From Linnemannia elongata (taxonomy: Eukaryota; Mortierellomycota; Mortierellomycetes; Mortierellales; Mortierellaceae), in assembly GCA_036320915.1 (NCBI GenBank), contig JAXBDG010000008.1, positions 2,666,001 through 2,730,000 on the forward strand: a stretch of DNA of 64,000 nt, given 5' to 3'. Position numbers and translations under genes: made by a program. Below the pieces are notes generated by a model. The model was not told the DNA's origin and did not search any database. It worked only from the letters and a program-made list of their open reading frames with translations. Of this stretch, positions 45,601 through 58,423 are shown piece by piece; within the stretch, counting starts at the first letter, position 1; each line of letters begins with the position of its first letter.

Positions 45601-48600
45601 GCGCAAGTTCGCTAAGTTGGCTCATTCGAACCCCCTCATCGTCTTTGCTGCAGCCATGAAGCAGCTCGAGGGAGGATACGACAACATGGTTCAGCCGCTC
45701 GTTGACGCCTGCAAGTACCTTACCGACTTTGGCTACGATGTTCTGGGATACGCCCTTCTCGAGTCCATTTCCAAGAACACCCGCAGCAAAGTCCAAGAAG
45801 ATGGCGTTTTGCCAGCCAAATGGATGAACAGTAAGTCATAGATATTGTAATTTTGTCTGAGCATCTCTCACATGATGTTTGTAGGTATGAGGATGAATGG
45901 TAGTTAACATGTCTCTTTATGCAATGGTCCCTTTTAGCACTGGCGTCGTTCTGCGGAAACTTGTATCGCAAGTATCCCTCGGCCGAACTCGACGGCATCC
46001 TGCAATACATTGTCAACCAACTGCGAATGCAGATCCCACACGATCTGGTCGTTTTGCGGGAGTTACTGTCAAAGATGGGTGGTGTCGAGGATCCAAGTAA
46101 TCTGAACGACACGCAGCTTCAGGCCATGGCAGGAGGAGATTTGCTCAGGAACGAGGCTCTCTTTGGAGGTGTTGCCGGAACGGTCATGAAGAAAAACGTC
46201 AAGAGTTGCTACCGTTTGCAGGAGGCGATGCTCCACGACAACATTGCCAGCCACCTCTTGGTTTTGATCGCGCAGCATCGACAGGAGTGCATCTTTGGCG
46301 AGGAGGAGATTCCTCACCTGAAGCTTCTGAGTAACTTGACGGATCAAGCACATACCATGCTTCTTCAACTCACGGATTTCATGTCAGTCAACCTTCAGAA
46401 GGACTACCCTCGAATTGTTCCCTCGCTCACCGACTTGTGTTCCAAGTACAGAATTGAGCCAAGCGTGGCCATGCACATCTTGCGTCCAAAACTTCAGGAC
46501 TTGGTTCAGGTACACGTTGCTTAATGTTTTGGTAGTATACTGCCATTGCTGTTGTTGAGAATGGTTTCTCTGACGCAACTTCCGTTTTTTATTTTTTTAT
46601 TTTTTTATTTTTTATTCTCTTAATTGCTTTGATTTTTACAGAAGGAGCGGGAGCAAAAGGAGCGAGAACTGAAATTGGCAGCGACTCAGGCCAAACCAAC
46701 CGTGGATGCTATGGAAATCGACTCACAGTCAACTGTTACCGGCGATTCTTCAACAAGCGCCAACCCTACGGAAATAGCTGCCCTGCCATGGCTCAAATCC
46801 CTTGAGCCCATCGCGGAGGAAGCCAAGGAAATTCTCCCCACGCGGGCCTGGCGAGGACTGAGCCCTCAGTTCTATGTCACCTTCTGGCAGTTAAGCCTCT
46901 ACGACGTCTTTGTGCCTGTGGATCAGTACAAGGCCGAGATTGCAAAGTTGAAGCAGGCCGTTGTCAACATGGACAATGACCGAGCGCATTATGGCCCCAC
47001 TGCACAGGCGAAGCGTGGCCGAGATCGTGAGCGACTTCTCATTTCGGCAGCCAGACTAGACCTTGAGATGAAAAACCAACTCATCAACCACAAGCACGTC
47101 ATGGAGCGCCTCAAGAGAGAATCCCAGCATTGGTTCGCAGGCTGTAAGTATCCATCAGCCGATGATGTCATTGTCGCGCTACTTGCATTGCTCATACTTC
47201 AAGTGTTCTGACAGACCTCTCTTGATTAACATGTTCTTCAGTAGTGGCGCCTGACCGCCATGAAATAGCCAGCCAGACGATTCAGTACTGCATCTACCCT
47301 CGTGCCATCGCGTCCAGTCTCGACGCACTGTACTGCTCCAAGTTCATGGAGATTATGCACAATTTGGGAACCGCCAACTTCTCGACCCTCTCTCTTTACG
47401 ACAAGGTGATTAATTCTTGTTTATGATTTGTTCTTGTGCAAATTTCAAGCATCGTTATGCTGTGATATAATCTAACCAGTTCTTTGCTTTTTGAGTTTAG
47501 TTAATTATGGAGATTGATCGCGTCATTTTCCTATCTTCGGAACACGAAGCGAAGACTTACGGCCGCTTCATGAACCAAATTCTCTCGCATCTGGGCCGAT
47601 TACATGCCAATAAGGATATTTTCGAAAAGGAGGCAGTTCCTTCTCATCTCATAGGATTCCGTAAGGAGTGGCGCACACCCCAGCTCTTGGACTATGAAGA
47701 GTTCCGGCACTTGATGTACAAGTGGCACGCCAGGCTCTTCAAGGTAAGTAATCTGGTATTAATGCAACCAAAGTTGTTGTGCAAAAAAAAGTGGTGAAAG
47801 TATTAATCAACAAGCTGCTGATCGATACTTCTGTTACGTAGATATTCGTTGCCATGCTGGATTCTAAAGAGTACATGCGGATCAAGAACTCGATCATGAT
47901 TCTCCGAGAAATCGCTCCGTGCTATCCGGTTTTATCTCTCATCGGGACCAAACTGTTCTCCACAGTTCAGAATCTCGCCGCCAAAGAAACCAGAGATGAC
48001 CTCAAGTTGATGGCGAATGCCTATCTGGGAGTCCTCAAAAAGCAGCAGGACAGTGATCTCTGGATTGCCGTTGCCTTGTTCCACAAACATAAGACAGCGA
48101 CATCAACGGATTCAGGACGCTCAGCTCCCCGTGATGCCCCTACCTCACCAATTGTTAATGGGTCCCAGGGTACCACGCAGCAAGCCAAGACGGAAGTTGC
48201 CAGGCCTGTACAGTCCTCGTCCAACTACAGAGAGGGTGATGACAGAGGGTACGTATACTTACTTGACGCGATGGTGAAGTTTGTTATGGTCAGGTCTAAT
48301 TTCCTCTGTTAATTAACGATCTATTTGCGTTCCTTGGAACCATTAGCTATTCGCGCTCTTCAACCACCAATAATCTTGCCAAAGATCGAGTCAACACCGT
48401 CAGGGACTCCCGTGTCGGTGGAACAGTCTCTCCGGGAGGTGGAGGTCGAAGGAACATTCCCCTCCCTCCCAAACCAGCCGTCCCTGCATATGATAGCAGG
48501 AACGACCAATCTCAGGTATCTCTCAACAGAGATACTCGCGATCTGCCAGTGCGTGACAGAGAATCCTCCACTGCCGCTAATCAGCCTCGTGTCGACGCAG

Positions 48601-51306
48601 TGCCGGAACTGCTTGTTATCTCTTTGAAGAGCACACCGACCACGCGGGACGCCCAGGAGAACAAGGACAGTGCCAAAGACCAACTGCGCGAGTCTACCCG
48701 CGATGATAGCAAGGAGCCTGCTACCCGAGAATCGAACAAGGAGTCTGTCAGAGACTCAAGCAAGGATCAGGGTAACCGAGACCAAGCCAGGAACTCGCCT
48801 CGTGATATCGGAAGGGACTATAAGGATAGCAGTGTTCAGCGCGATGGAGGCGGGCGTGATCGGATTCGAGATTTAGCCGAAGGTACCGATCGGGAACCTC
48901 GAGGTGACGTGAAAGGATCACCCGGTATGCCTCCGCTCGATGTCAGAGACCGTCGCGATGGACGAGACATTGTCACCAGTCGAAAGGAGCTCCGAGACTC
49001 TGCGCCCAGGGATCCTCGTGATAGAGACGGACGTGATGGACGAGACCCCAGGGATGCCCGGCTTTTGCCCGCCTCTGCCCGGGAGGTGCGTGAGCCCAGA
49101 GATGGAAGTGACGCAAGGGAGGGTAGGAATGGTAGAGAGCCGCGTGAGAGTCGAGATGTCCGAGATGCAAGAGATCCACGGGATGTCCGCGAAGGCCGCG
49201 ATGGCCGAGATGCTCGAGATGCCAGGGCTCTCCAAGCCCCCAAGGACCCTCGGGAAACGCCACGCGACGAACCCAGAGAAGGCAAGGATGCGCGCGACGG
49301 GGGAGCCCGTCCAAGCATTCCACGTCAACAATCGAGCGAGACTTCGCGGGTACATCCTTCTCGAGCTGCTCTGCTTCAATTGGATATTGGGTCGCCAAGT
49401 GAGCCTTTGAACGACGTTGACCGTCAAAAGGAGCGCGAACGATACCGCGACGACGACAAGAAGGGAGCAACCGGACGTGAGACAGAGAGGGGCCGGGACA
49501 GAGACATTGTGGAAGACCCGGATCGAGCAATGTTGCGCGAAGGGGCCAGGGACAGGAGACCTCAAGGTCGGGAACGCATTCGCGAAGCTATCAAGGAGGC
49601 TCTTACGTCGGAGACTCCTTCAATGGCCAGCGGACGAGATCGCCAACGCGGTGATGGCGGCGGGCGTGATCAGGAAAGGCGAGGCACAGACCGTCGAGAC
49701 GAAGTCACTGGCACCAACCGCACTAAAGTTTCTCCTTCTAGACGAGGCGAAGATAGGGCAAGGGAAGGTCGTGAACGCGAGGGCCGAGTCTCTCCACCGA
49801 GTACCGAGAGTACGCGTGAAGGTCATCGCGAGATTCCAGAGTACGGCCGAGACGAAAATCAGGATCGAGAAGAGGGACGGTCTTCTCGCGGAGGCGCCAG
49901 ACAAGAGCCCAGTACGCGTGATCGCGACGGGCGTGGGACCTCTCGCCGCCATGAAGCTGGCCAAGAAGGTACTTGTCTAACTTTTGTATCTTTTCAATGA
50001 CTGACGATACCATTTTTATTTGAAGAAGCGCATGCTAATCTCGTTTTGTTTCTATGTTTATCTCCTTATTAGAGAGCAGAAAGGGAGGCAGAGAATCCCG
50101 ATCGGAGCGTCGAACCGCCTCGAGCGATCGAAAGCGTGGTCGTGGAAGCCGAAACGCCAGTCCTGAGCGCGAGAAGGAATCTAAGCGCCGACGTGATGAT
50201 TCTACAGCCGAAGAAACAAGGGTGGGTAAAGGATTATTGTGGCATCGTAAAAGGCTTGTTGATGCTGGAGGAAAATCTTCTCATCGTTTTATCTTTCTTT
50301 CATCTTATTTTCTAGGGTTCGAGCCGAAGTGCCAGTTCAAGTCGTAAGCGCCAAATTGAACCAGATGGTACGCTGAGGTTGCGTCCTTCAATGCGAGATT
50401 GACACTATGTACATTTTTGTTCACTCATCAATATCGATACAACTTTCATCTCTTTTTAGTCGGCCGGGATGGTTCGCCCCGAGATAGGACTAAGGACTTA
50501 CCCTCGTCCTCGCCTCTGGTAGAATCTTTTACTGCCGATTCTTTGGCAATGCCACCACCCGCACCGCGTGCAGATGGAAGCCCAGCTGTCGTCCGTCCTG
50601 GATCTCCCTTGATGTCCACATCCAGTTCAAACGTAAGTTTCGAGAACAGGAATGAACGTATTAAGCATGCCTTAGTATGTTGAAGGCATGACGGAAAATA
50701 ACGAACGATAACTTGTTCCGTGCAACCAATAGGCGAGAGGAGGAGCCATTGCCACTCCTTCGGGATCAAAACGTATCAAGCTGAACCGACCCACAGATGA
50801 TCACCCTTCAGATGCACACCTTCAGAGCAGTTCTTCCAGCTCGCCAACTTTCTCCTCTCGACATGATCACGAAGGACTTTCTGGATCAAATGTCGAAATT
50901 GGCCTAAGCACGAGCTCGCTCCGTTCACGATCGAACGCTGGGGGTGGATCGATGACGGACCATGGTATTTCGACCTCCCGCGGCCACGACGAGTCTCGCC
51001 GAGAGTAAGTCTTTTGCTTCATCATTTTCTTTTGCCTCCCTTTCTATTTGCATCTTTGTCATTGATATCCTGTGCTAACTTCGGGTCAATGTTGTATTTT
51101 TTTTTTCGTACCATAGTAGTCGCAGGGGAGAACCATCACGATCGAGAGACCACGGAATGGGTACGGGCAGCAACCGTTTAACTACTGGCCATGGTGGTGG
51201 TGGTGGTGGCGGCGGAGGACGTGGGATGTCTTCAAACGCTCCTACTGAGAGATCTGGCGGTGGCGGCGGTGGAGGTGGCGGTCGTCGCAGCAGCAAAAGG
51301 AGATAG
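42637..51306 (+). CDS. THO2: THO complex subunit 2
   Basis: Twenty exons: 42637-42695, 42812-43091, 43323-43450, 43574-43728, 43837-44033, 44143-44241, 44345-44440, 44534-45305, 45414-45830, 45938-46509, 46642-47143, 47242-47405, 47501-47743, 47842-48248, 48347-49968, 50073-50221, 50316-50367, 50460-50632, 50733-51004, 51117-51306. The sum is 6,549 nt, 2,182 residues, and every phase agrees. Diagnostic blocks are ERWEIAFLEQVGLI, RYEFFYRNWADGLL-type, GKFAKLAHSNPL-type, ALASFCGNLYRKYP-type and PRAWRGLSPQFYVTFWQLSLYD-type THOC2 motifs. Known role: scaffold of the nuclear THO/TREX complex, coupling transcription, R-loop prevention and mRNA export. From about residue 1250 the tail is extremely charged, with RD/RE/DGRD repeats like RNA-binding SR-type tails, ending in poly-Gly and RRSSKRR. 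The exon 16 donor may lie 4 nt downstream. Confidence 0.94.
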
Positions 51307-51421
51307 ATATCACTCTTGCACTCTCTCCTAGCCGACGCTAGATTTCAACTTCAGAAGTGTTGTCAAAAACAACGATAGGTTCTTTATTTTCAATCGTTGT
51401 CAACATGAAAAATTTCTCAGT
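51307..51421. other. Convergent 3' spacer (115 bp)
   Basis: The stops of THO2 and the LisH/WD40 gene are only 115 bp apart, so their 3' untranslated regions probably overlap. Confidence 0.6.
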
Positions 51422-54018
51422 TCACAGAGCTCGTTTTTCTATAATGCAAACAAATATAAAATGTATTTTAGTCAAATAACAGATGCATGTCTTGGGATGA
51501 ACAAAACAGATAAGATAGTTGAATAGAAGGGAGACTTACCATCGTAGTACCAGGTACGGACAGTCCTGTCATCACTTGAGCTGACAAACATGCTCTGCTT
51601 GGGTGACCAAACGGCGTTGTAGACCATGGCCTCGTGTCCTTGAAGCTTTTGCAGGATGTCTCCTGACTCTTGGTCCCAGATGTAGACGAGTCCGTCCTCG
51701 GATCCTCCTACCAGCAGCGAGTTATGTGCGAATCCTGCTCTAATAAAGTTCTTCGACGTATTTTGATGACCCTTGAGCTTCCGGAGAGGTCGTGTCTAAG
51801 TTGATGAAGAAAATCAAGAAGTCAGTGGAGATCATTTGCATCGCAGCGACATTGAAAATGTTTTCAGGAGTGAAAGACAGATTCCTGCAACTTACCATAC
51901 GGACATCCCAGAGGCGGTTCGAGTTGTCTTTTGAGCTGCTGAGAAGAAGCGTGCCGTTCGAGTTCATGGCTACAGAAGTGACCTCGCCCAAATGAGAAGA
52001 TATGGTCTTGATGCACACGCCCGAAACAAGATCCCAGAACTTGATAGTGTTGTCCTTGGATCCACTGACAATGAGGTTACCGACAGGGTTGATAATGACC
52101 TTGGAGACCGCAAGCTGGTGTCCACTGAATGTCTTTACTACTTGTCCTGTCGTCAAGTCGTGCAGTCTCACAATTTTGTCGTATCCCCCCGAAACAACAT
52201 GGTTCTATAGGCATTTAGTATGTAACACATAATGGAAGTGAGATAAGTGAGGAGTGACCAAGTGCAATTAAAAAAAAAAAAAAAAAAGAAAACGAATATC
52301 ACAAAATTGACGTACACTGGTTGGGTGGTATTTCACAGTGTAGACATCTCCGGAATGGCCGCTGAGGGTGGCCCGACAGGAAGCCTTGGAGCTCTTGATG
52401 TCCCAAATCTTGACAGTCGAGTCTCCACTGGCACTGGCGACAGTTGTTCCAGCATCATTGGATGAAACATCCCAGATCCTTGACGAGTGACCTTCTAGAA
52501 TATGAAGGCATTCTCCCGATTCCGTGTCCCATACCCGGAGCGTGTTGTCACTATTGGTATTCATTCAATCGCAAAAGATTAATCATAGGAAAGAGGAAAC
52601 AAGATATCCCGAATTTCTTCACTGGAAAAAATCATGCAGTGAATGTACCTTGATCCAGAGATGATAGTACGACCTTCGTGTCCAACAAACTCGGCACACT
52701 TGACGTTACCGCGATGACCTTGCATGATTGTTTTGCATGCGTTAGGAATCACAAAGGGCGAAAAGTCTTGCAAAAGTGTGTCAACAATGGGTGAGATCCT
52801 TGGGTGGTAGCGTGATACCTCGATCTGGTAGGCAACCGCCTGGCGGAGAAGGTTGAGCAATCTGTTGGGAGGCACATAGACCGAGCCTGAAAAAAAAATG
52901 GGATGGTATTGCATTAGTTAGTCATTAGAGAAGCAGATAAAGCATAAGAAACTAATGGACTGAGCAGAAAAAAAAAACACGACGAGGGGTGACATACCAT
53001 CCTTGACAGAGTTCTCGACATCGAGCATGCTCTGGAACTGCTCGACCAACTTGTCTCGTCCCTGAGCGATTCCTTCCCAACTTCTGAAAGAAGGCGCGTC
53101 ATGGATCGACTTTGTTGTAAGAAGATAGCACAGGTCCTTGAACTCTGCTGGCGTCTTTTGATGCTGCTCCAGGGGTTTCAAGCGCTTTTGAATAAATGTG
53201 AATGCCTACGATCGTACAACATAAGTCCGTCGTCAGTAAAGAAGAATGTATCCAGGTATGGGTTGATAGAATTTTTTCTGTCCCATGAAGCTAAATGTTC
53301 CTGGTATGTACCTTTTGCATTTCGCGATGCTCAATGTACTCGAGATACTGCTGCTTGTAGACAGCAAAGAGAAAGCTCTTTTGGTTCTTGAATAGCGGTT
53401 TTGAGCAGATCTTGTCCACTTCTGTCCACTCTCCATCTATTCAATTAATGCATCATGTATCGTCGCATGCAACTGTTAGACGTTGTTCCTGATCCCACCA
53501 GCTTGATTCTGTTTTCCATCTCGGCGATAATGCGGCAACAATATCCCTGGCGGCGAGCTTACCAAGGATGGCCTTCTTCAACCGACGGGTGTCGTTTGTG
53601 TTTTCCTCCCGCTCGTGCCATTTGACATTGGACTCATCCTGGATCGTCATCTGTGAAGCATTATAGCCCTCATCTCCAAGGTACTGCATAATCATTCGTA
53701 TGATATCCTATTTGGATCCAATATTTGCAAAGGGTGCTGGTTAGCCTAAAGCCCCCACAATTCGTCGTGACAAAGCAGGGAAAACTCGTGGCATGTCTCT
53801 CGTAAACTTGCCTCACGGATATGTGGATCGTCGGGGTTAAAGATATCTTCAGTCGGTCTTATCCTGTTAGGGTTCATGCCGACGTGACTATGGGTGGCAG
53901 CCATGGCAGGCATACTGTCCTTTCCGGAGAGGAAGGCATATAAAACACGGTGATTGGCGTCAGTCGTCCGTTGTTGTAGGATGTTTGTATTCCTGACCTG
54001 CTGTAATTGAAGGGACAT
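51422..54018 (-). CDS. LisH/CTLH and WD40-repeat protein (SMU1-like architecture)
   Basis: Nine exons: 53812-54018, 53563-53707, 53312-53436, 52998-53205, 52649-52886, 52316-52550, 51896-52204, 51540-51795 and 51422-51438 (1,740 nt, 579 residues). Residues 70-95 are a LisH motif (EDIIRMIMQYLGDEGYNAS), followed by a CTLH-like helical region (LFAVYKQQYLEYIEHREMQK) and SVYVPPNRLLNLLRQAV, a block similar to the one in SMU1. About seven WD repeats follow, with typical GH ... WD spacing (SDNTLRVWD, DSTVKIWD, KDNTIKFWD, EDGLVYIWD). WD40 propellers act as protein scaffolds; SMU1 is a spliceosome-associated factor, but orthology here is unproven. Intron 1 is GC-AG (GAG|GCAAGT). The last exon is only 17 nt (EKRAL-stop); without it the frame reads on for about 20 residues. 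Confidence 0.85.
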
Positions 54019-54787
54019 GACTGGATGAACGCGAGAGTATCTTACGCTCGCTTTGCAGGGCTATTGCTCTCCTGATCCTTGCTGCTGATATTCATTGCCT
54101 GTAAGGATGAGGCGAGCGAGTTGTTCGGCGACCCGTTGGTCAAGTCCATTGGGTAGCTTTGAGGTGAAGTCTAGTGTTCGATGACCGAGATGGGATCCTG
54201 ATGCTCGTCGTAAGAGTCGTGTTCCTTTCTCTATTTTGGTCGTTGTCGTGTCCTTGGGTCTTGAAAGAGTGCAAGGATCCTTTGTATAATCGTCTGGCGA
54301 GAGGCTGCTGTGATGGTGGATGTTCAAAACAGCCGCTGAGTTCAGTGGTTGGTTGGGGGAGAGTGGGGGAGTGCAAAGAAGCGAAGTCGACCAGTCACAA
54401 ATCGTCCCCGATGACTGACAGGGCTTTGGTCCGCATTTTTTTTTTTACTTTTTCTCTTCATTTTTTCACACTCGAAACAGAGGACATACACAGACGGACA
54501 AGCAGGACCAAGCAGGAAGCACAGAAAGGAACGAAAGAACCATTAATTGCCGCGCAGATCAGCAAACAAACCCACTCTCGAAACAAACGATCGTCTCTCG
54601 ATGGTCGGATGATCCCTCCCCCACTCTCACGCACCCTTCCTGTCCTCCCACCCTCCTTTCTTTCTGCTCAACTCAAACAGCTGGCCTTTCTATTTCTATT
54701 TAACAACACTGCGATTACACAAGTAACGACTCCACACGCAACAACAAAACTTGACACGACAAGACACGAATCTTACAGAGGAACAAG
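54019..54787. promoter_or_regulatory. Divergent promoter region
   Basis: 769 bp between the LisH/WD40 gene and the WDR24 gene. Contains a short T tract at 54437-54446 and pyrimidine-rich leader sequence. No specific element is defended. Confidence 0.3.
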
Positions 54788-57700
54788 ATGAACAGAGACA
54801 TGCTCAAGTTGCGGAAGGATCCCACCATCCCTCCCTCTGCCGCTGCAACCGTCAACACCTCAACCACAAATGCATTCCCTGTCTCGCCTCGCCTAGGAGC
54901 CGCCGGAGGAGACGGTAGGGGAAACCGTAGTGGGCGCCAACGCGCCTCGCCTAAGGGGTCGAGTGCAGGAAACAATGTCATATCTGCTCCTGCCAGTTCA
55001 AACGTCTCAGTATCTTCAGCACAATACACTGTAGCCAACGGAGGATCGACCGTTGGTTATAATACATTAGGAAGTCCTGGGCACCTTTCCGGATCCAGTG
55101 GTCTAGGCATCGGCGCGGTCAGTGGAGGGGGGGGTTCATCAGGATCACCTTTGGTGGTCGGAAACGGAGGACATTCCCAGCAGGACGGCTCAGGGTCAAA
55201 CGGCGGTCAGAGTCCTCTGCAACCATCTATATCACCCATTAGCAGCCCGAATACATACAAGTTTGACACCAACGGCGCGCTCTGGGCTCTTTCAGCCTCC
55301 CCTGACTATTCAATGGTTGCCGTCGTCGGTCGTGATGGTAACGAATATATCGCCTGTCTCAGTGTTATTACCTCCGCCGCAAAATGGATGTTCTTATATA
55401 CCCACACCATCATGTTTTCATAATGCGTAATAATAGTTCTCAAAATTCTGAATGTCACCGAGTGGGGCGCCGAGGAAGCTATCAACTTGAAGGCTGTCGG
55501 TGTCAGGAACAACTTTGCAGGAAGCATGGACGTCAAATGGGGCCCAACCTCAGGTAGAGACACCACTAACAGCAAACGTAATGAAGGAAAATATTTGTAC
55601 CAAATTTACCACATAGGACTGAACAGAGCACTCTGTACTTGATCTTTACAACCTTCTAGGACGAGATGCAAAGATTGCCACGATTGGTACCAACGGACCC
55701 ATCGTCATTTGGGATATAGGAACCCACAACAAGATTGGTAAAATAATAAGAATTCCTGTCTAGATCTTTGCAAACTGCTAATGATACATCTAGTGCGAGT
55801 GTACTCACCGTGGTTCTTACGTTTGTACTTTTAGGTCGGACTATCAAAGAACATACCCGCTCCGTCAACAGGATCTGCTTTTCGCCGCAGGAACCCAACT
55901 TGCTTCTCAGTGCATCTTCAGATTCTACCATCAGGCTTTGGGTGAGTGATAATGCTTTAGATAGTTGTTGTGCAAGGTAGACATGTTTATAAAATGCTAA
56001 CAGACATATTGCCGTGAACCTTCTACAGGATCTGCGAGTTGGCAATAAGCCAGGCACAGTCATGGATGCAAAGGATATTGTTCGAGAAGTTCAATTCAAC
56101 CCAACTTCTATGAACGATATTGTGGCTGGATATGAGAGTGGAAACATTCAGGTAAGGCTGAGCAGCAATGCCGTACCATGTCACACATATTGATTGCCTC
56201 TTGTTCCAGGACGCATGATTCTCATCTCGCGTATTGGATGTGATAATTAGCGCTGGGATCTCCGGAACCCTCTTGCTGGTGAGAAAAAGTTTATGGCTCA
56301 CATGGGATTCGTCACATCCCTAGATTATCACCCGAGCGGGAGATTTTTGGCAAGCGGCGGACGCGACAGGACCATCAAGGTTAGTGCATCGCAGCGTCTA
56401 TTATATCGTTTAAGATGTGCTTGGAGTAGGAATAGCGACGCTCGTGAACTGAACAAACACTTTTTGTCAACAATAGGTCTGGGACATGGAGGATGAGAAG
56501 AGGCGGGAGATTCACACCATTCCTACAATCCAGTATACATCAAAAGTTCAGTGGCGACCCAACAGGCCGTATCAACTAGCGGCAAGTTTCAAGGACGAAT
56601 CGACTGTGCAAGTGTTTGACGTGCGGCGACCCTATGTACCGCTTCACGTTCTTTCTCAGCACGATAAGGACGCGACGTCTATTCTCTGGAAGGACAGCGA
56701 TGTCCTTTGGACCGTCTCCAAAGACAAGACTTTTGCTTCAACTCTTGTTAAGGGACAAACGATATCGGCGGACCTGTTGCCAGGCGGAAAAGCAGCCATG
56801 AACTGCTATGGTCAGCTGGCATTCACGGTCTCGACAAAGGCTGGGCCTGATTCGTTTGAACGAGATCTTGTTCCCAAACCTGGTCGACCCAACGCAAAGG
56901 CGGTAGCACTTGATGGCAGTTCTGAGGTAGTTACATGTTGTTTGTCGTTTCGTTTTGGTAGCACAATGGCTCAAAACCACGAACTGGCTAATACGTTTAA
57001 GATGAAACTAAATACCTGTCACTCCCCTATTAGCCGATGGTGTATAGGACAAGGCAGACGGGAGGAGTGTTTGACTGCGAGCTTTTCAACCACGAGGCGT
57101 TTATCTACTGTGCTCAAAACTATTCCATGGAGGCGGGAAACATTCGCGAGGTGTGCGAACACAATTCGAACGTCGCATGGCAAGCCAACAAATACCGCGA
57201 CTCTCAAGCATGGACCGCCTTGAAGTTGTTTTTCAGTGAGATGGCCGAGCCTGCCATCGTTGTATCGCAAGGTACGCTTTGGAATATTGACTTGCATTTA
57301 ATTCACTTCATGGTCTGTCTAGGTATTGACCGCTTGCTTCATTCTTTATTCATGCCCACCTTTTTCTTCTTCCCGCCATCATCTTTTAGTGGACGCTGTT
57401 ACGTCTGAGGCCTCGGTATGGAGCGACAGACTCATTTGAATTGCCTTCGAATGAATCATTCAATGCATACGAATAATTGCTAACTTCCTTTTATTATTTT
57501 TTTATTTCATGATAGACAACGATTACTACAAAGGAGGAGGAACAGCAGGATGACGACGACGACATTGATACACTAGAGACGATGGCGGCCAAGCCTGTTG
57601 TGCCGAGCCTTTTCGCGATCAAAGTCTCGGATGCTCCTGTCAAACGGAATTGGTCGCACGACGATACCGTTCGCAACTTGTTGGAGTTTTACGCCGAGCA

Positions 57701-58406
57701 AGGAGAAGTGCAGATGTGCGTCACGATATTATTAGTTCTGGCGGAGGAGGAGGATTTGCCAGAGTTTAAGCTGTCAGAACAGTGGTTTGGGTCGTATATC
57801 GATCTGTTGTCGAGGTTCAAGCTGTGGAGCATTGCGACAGCGGTCTCGCAGGCGTGCAAGGATGTTAGGATCCACACTATGAACCAGGACTCCACCACGA
57901 TCCACACATCATGCTCTAGCTGTATGAAACCTATCTTGACACGAGCGCTAAGTTCATCTGGCTTTTGGGCATGCGACCGTTGCCGTAAGGTCCTGAGCTC
58001 GTGTTCGGTCTGTCACAAGACTGTGAGAGGCATCTTTACATGGTGCACACAGTGCTCTCATGGGTTCCATCTGCAGCATGCTCAGGAATGGTTCTCTCAG
58101 TCAGCAGAGTGCCCTACTGGATGTGGTCATCAGTGTTTTCCCGAGATGCTCAAGATTCAGCGGGAACAACAGGAACAAATGTCGCTCCGGCAGGAGACAC
58201 CGGATAATGAGACGCTTCAGCATGACCCGTCTCACCCACATGCCCTTCTTCAACACCACAGTCACCATCTTCCGCCTCGCTCAGTTCATTCCCATCCTCA
58301 GCAGGAGCTGGCCTCCAACCCAGGACATTCTACCCTTCGAGCGGCTGATTCTAGTGATGCCAAAGCATCTTCACCTCTATCCTACTTGCCGTATAATGTT
58401 GTATAA
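54788..58406 (+). CDS. RTC1: WDR24/Rtc1-type SEACAT-GATOR2 subunit (WD40 plus RING)
   Basis: Eleven exons: 54788-55337, 55437-55553, 55660-55737, 55835-55941, 56029-56151, 56251-56379, 56477-56926, 57034-57271, 57390-57415 and 57516-58406 account for 2,709 nt (902 residues) in ten coding blocks with matching phases. After a Gly/Ser-rich N-terminus of about 155 residues come WD repeats (DAKIATIGTNGPIVIWD, SVNRICFSPQEPNLLLSAS, VREVQFNPTSMNDIVAGYES, GFVTSLDYHPSGRFLASGG). The linker has CELFNHEAF and EVCEHNSNVAW, and the C-terminus is a zinc-binding RING-like module (CSSCMKPI, CDRCRKVLSSCSVCHKTVRG, WCTQCSHGFH, CPTGCGHQC). Known role: a GATOR2 subunit that relays amino-acid status to TORC1 on the vacuole. 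A 26-nt microexon (57390-57415) is required to keep the frame. Count is ten exons in the listed model. Confidence 0.93.
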
Positions 58407-58423
58407 TCGTACGAATAAACTTT

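Noticed and set aside
48836..49565. Long minus-strand and alternate-frame open readings across the THO2 tail
   Set aside because: They arise from the RD-repeat codon pattern; the plus-strand frame continues the THOC2 exon series in phase.
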